A stretch of 7,658 nucleotides of DNA from contig JBAWVO010000306.1 of the NCBI GenBank assembly GCA_037147235.1, positions 1-7,658 on the forward strand. Reading direction: 5' to 3'. Of this stretch, positions 6,401-7,658 are shown one piece after another (within the stretch, counting starts at the first letter, position 1; the number at the start of each line of letters is the position of its first letter). The stretch comes from JANXQG01 sp037147235. Lineage in GTDB: Bacteria > Planctomycetota > Planctomycetia > Pirellulales > Thermoguttaceae. The position numbers and the translations under genes were made by a program. Under the pieces are notes generated by a model, which worked only from the letters and a program-made list of their open reading frames with translations, ran no database searches and was not told where the DNA came from.

Positions 6401-6429
6401 GCGATACTCCATCGCCAGTACTCCGTACT
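6401..6429. terminator. Two small hairpins between convergent genes
   Basis: GCGAT/ATCGC (6401-6415) and AGTAC/GTACT (6417-6429) stand side by side between the hydrolase stop (6339) and the stop of the minus-strand gene (6438), and both loops contain TCC. They lack clear T runs, so a bidirectional terminator role is only suggested by position. A perfect palindrome CAACGCGTTG is at 6352-6361. Confidence 0.25.
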
Positions 6430-6437
6430 ACCGAAAA

Positions 6438-6674
6438 TCAGTTGTTCGACGGGTTATCGTCATTCGGGTTCTCTTCCGCTTCCATTTCCAGCAGGCTGTC
6501 GAGACCGTACTGATCGTGGGCCTGATCGGCAATCTCGTCCAGCAGGGCGATTATGCCTTCCAGATGGCTCTGGTCGTCGTGGGTTGTCCGCGAGGTCAGT
6601 TCCAAGAGCCATTCTCGCTGGCGGCGAAGCAGCGGGCCGTCGATACGCAGGGTATAGTTTTGCAATTCACTCAT
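6438..6674 (-). CDS. Small conserved hypothetical protein, 78 aa
   Basis: The minus-strand frame can start at 6683 or 6674. I chose 6674 (MSELQNYTLRIDGPLLRRQ) because GGAG (complement of 6684-6687) touches the 6683 ATG but stands nine bases before the 6674 ATG. The product is a mainly helical small protein: QNYTLRIDGPLLRRQREWLLEL, then an acidic helix HLEGIIALLDEIADQAHDQYG, then a disordered Glu/Asp/Asn tail. I remember similar small proteins with ...DEIADQAHD.YGI... from planctomycetes, but no function is known to me. It has no signal peptide or membrane segment. It converges with the hydrolase, so they are not co-transcribed. A possible leader reading frame lies just upstream. Confidence 0.7.
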   Translation of the reverse strand: MSELQNYTLRIDGPLLRRQREWLLELTSRTTHDDQSHLEGIIALLDEIADQAHDQYGLDSLLEMEAEENPNDDNPSNN

Positions 6675-6714
6675 GTCGGGCATCTCCGTTTTCTCTATTT
6701 GTGATGGGAATCAA
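6667..6714 (-). CDS. Possible 15-codon leader peptide upstream of the small minus-strand gene
   Basis: On the minus strand a strong Shine-Dalgarno-like AGGAGGTGGGG (complement of 6715-6725) precedes TTG at 6714 and a frame LIPITNRENGDARHE ending with TGA at 6669-6667. That stop overlaps the ATGAGTGA at the start of the 78-aa gene. The strongest ribosome-binding sequence here is thus placed for this short frame and not for the gene, which suggests translational coupling. The TTG start sits very close to the Shine-Dalgarno, so the reading is uncertain. Confidence 0.25.
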   Translation of the reverse strand: MIPITNRENGDARHE

Positions 6715-6725
6715 CCCCACCTCCT

Positions 6726-7108
6726 GTGACTATATGATCCGAACATCGTCTTTGCAAGATCGCTTCAGCCGCAGAGTTGCCCACCAATCGTCGAGCGAGT
6801 GACCCTAGCAATAGTCCCTGATGGCTAAAAAAACGCACTCCACTCGACCGCTACGCTACCGGCGTAGCATCGGCACGAGCGAGAGGACCGGCGAATACTC
6901 TAGCTCGCCCAGTTCCGGCACTCTGTACGAAACCGGCGTTCTGCGCAATGCATCACGCATGACACCAGCCCTTGCCTGAAAGTGATCGGGCCTACATCGA
7001 CAATTTGAATCCGTATTCAAAATCCATGTGGATAAATGGTTCGATTCGTCGGTTGGCTTCTGGCTGAAGATTTGCCATCCCAGGTCACTCGCACCTGCCA
7101 TCATTGCC
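6726..7108. other. Gene-poor stretch with one short candidate frame and a hairpin
   Basis: No convincing gene. A 52-codon plus-strand frame from ATG 6821 to TGA 6979 begins MAKKTHSTRPLRYRRS and has no clear ribosome binding site, so it is listed only as a possibility. Inside it GCTACGC (6850-6856) pairs with GCGTAGC (6862-6868) around TACCG. A 12-base word, GAGCGAGTGACC, occurs at 6793-6804 and again at 7136-7147. Confidence 0.4.
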
Positions 7109-7658
7109 ATGCGCTACGATGCGACCGAGTTTTCGGAGCGAGTGACCGAAGTACTCGCCTAACGGCCGGCGGCGGTCGAGTTCACCGCGGTCAAGAAGAG
7201 TCGAGTCAAAGCCTACGACCACATGCTGCGGCGGTTCAGTCAGGAATCGAAGACCCGGCACGGAGGCGAATTTGAAGCGTTCTGGGAGCCGTGGGGCAAG
7301 GGTGGCGGCAAGCGATACCTGATTGTCCACCAAAGCGTGCGGGGCATGCCGGAATATCGCGGCGGCCGACCGACTGGATCGCAGCCTGCGGAGTCGCAAC
7401 CAGCACTTGGCCTGAACGACGAACTGACTGACTGGATGCAAACTCCTAAACGCCTGGAGCGTCTACAGCGCATGCAAAAGCTGGCCGACGGCGACGGCAC
7501 AGACATCCTGAATCACGACGATTACTTTGAACCGACCGATGAAGAGCTTCAAGAAAAGCGAGAGGACGAGAAGAATGCCATTTCCGGCCACCGGCCGCCG
7601 GATTACCAGGGGCTGGCAAGCCGCTTGGAGAAGGAAGTTCCGTTCTTTCGTGGCCGAG
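7109..7658 (+). pseudogene. Conserved hypothetical gene with an in-frame stop near its start, running off the window
   Basis: From 7163 to the window end one frame is open for 165 codons and reads like a real protein: VEFTAVKKSRVKAYDHMLRR, then EFEAFWEPWGKGGGKRYLIV, then MPEYRGGRPTG, then a charged helical part rich in Glu, Asp, Lys and Arg. The only ATG within it, 7223, lies inside the conserved-looking segment and has no ribosome binding site. The same frame upstream gives a plausible start, ATG 7109 with MRYDATEFSERVTEVLA, but a TAA at 7160-7162 separates the two parts. The simplest reading is one gene with a nonsense mutation after codon 17. Alternatives are a sequencing error, or a true start at 7223 with a chance open frame before it. 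I vaguely recognise the YDHMLR...KRYLIVH...GMPEY pattern as a planctomycete hypothetical family but know no function. Confidence 0.5.

Noticed and set aside
1..7658. CRISPR array, tRNA or rRNA genes
   Set aside because: I found no regularly spaced direct repeats and no cloverleaf or rRNA-like sequence on either strand.

Overview
The window looks like an accessory stretch of a planctomycete (Pirellulales-type) chromosome or plasmid. This rests on recognition, not a search. A secreted GH39-like hydrolase, a primase-like protein family, two small conserved hypothetical families and a dispersed hairpin sequence all resemble what I remember from that group. Codon use is GC-rich throughout.

Left part (1-3825, plus strand): the 3' end of an unrecognised basic protein gene overlaps the GTG start of a 180-aa hypothetical gene by four bases (GTGA). 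These are followed by a large replication gene. That gene would encode a 934-aa primase/helicase-like protein with an N-terminal four-cysteine zinc finger, a worn TOPRIM-like segment and a C-terminal ATPase-like region with an aberrant P-loop. The gene is broken by a 183-bp miniature transposable element (1487-1669) with 21-bp terminal inverted repeats and a perfect 8-bp target duplication. Removing the element plus one target copy (191 bp) restores one continuous frame exactly, so the apparent 266-aa and 706-aa genes are two halves of one gene.

Middle part (3826-4893): no convincing gene. It holds a second miniature element of 110 bp (3867-3976) with 24-bp imperfect terminal inverted repeats, a TTA duplication and two internal hairpins. 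There is also a cluster of four GC-rich stem-loops (4441-4566) and a hairpin upstream of the next gene.

Right part (4894-7658): a secreted glycoside hydrolase resembling family GH39, with both catalytic glutamates visible, faces a small conserved minus-strand gene (about 78 aa). A gene-poor stretch follows. The window ends in a conserved-looking reading frame that runs off the edge and carries an in-frame TAA near its presumed start.

Overall the region looks like a decaying mobile or replication module. It has two non-autonomous element insertions, one clearly disrupted gene and one probably disrupted gene, beside an apparently intact hydrolase gene.
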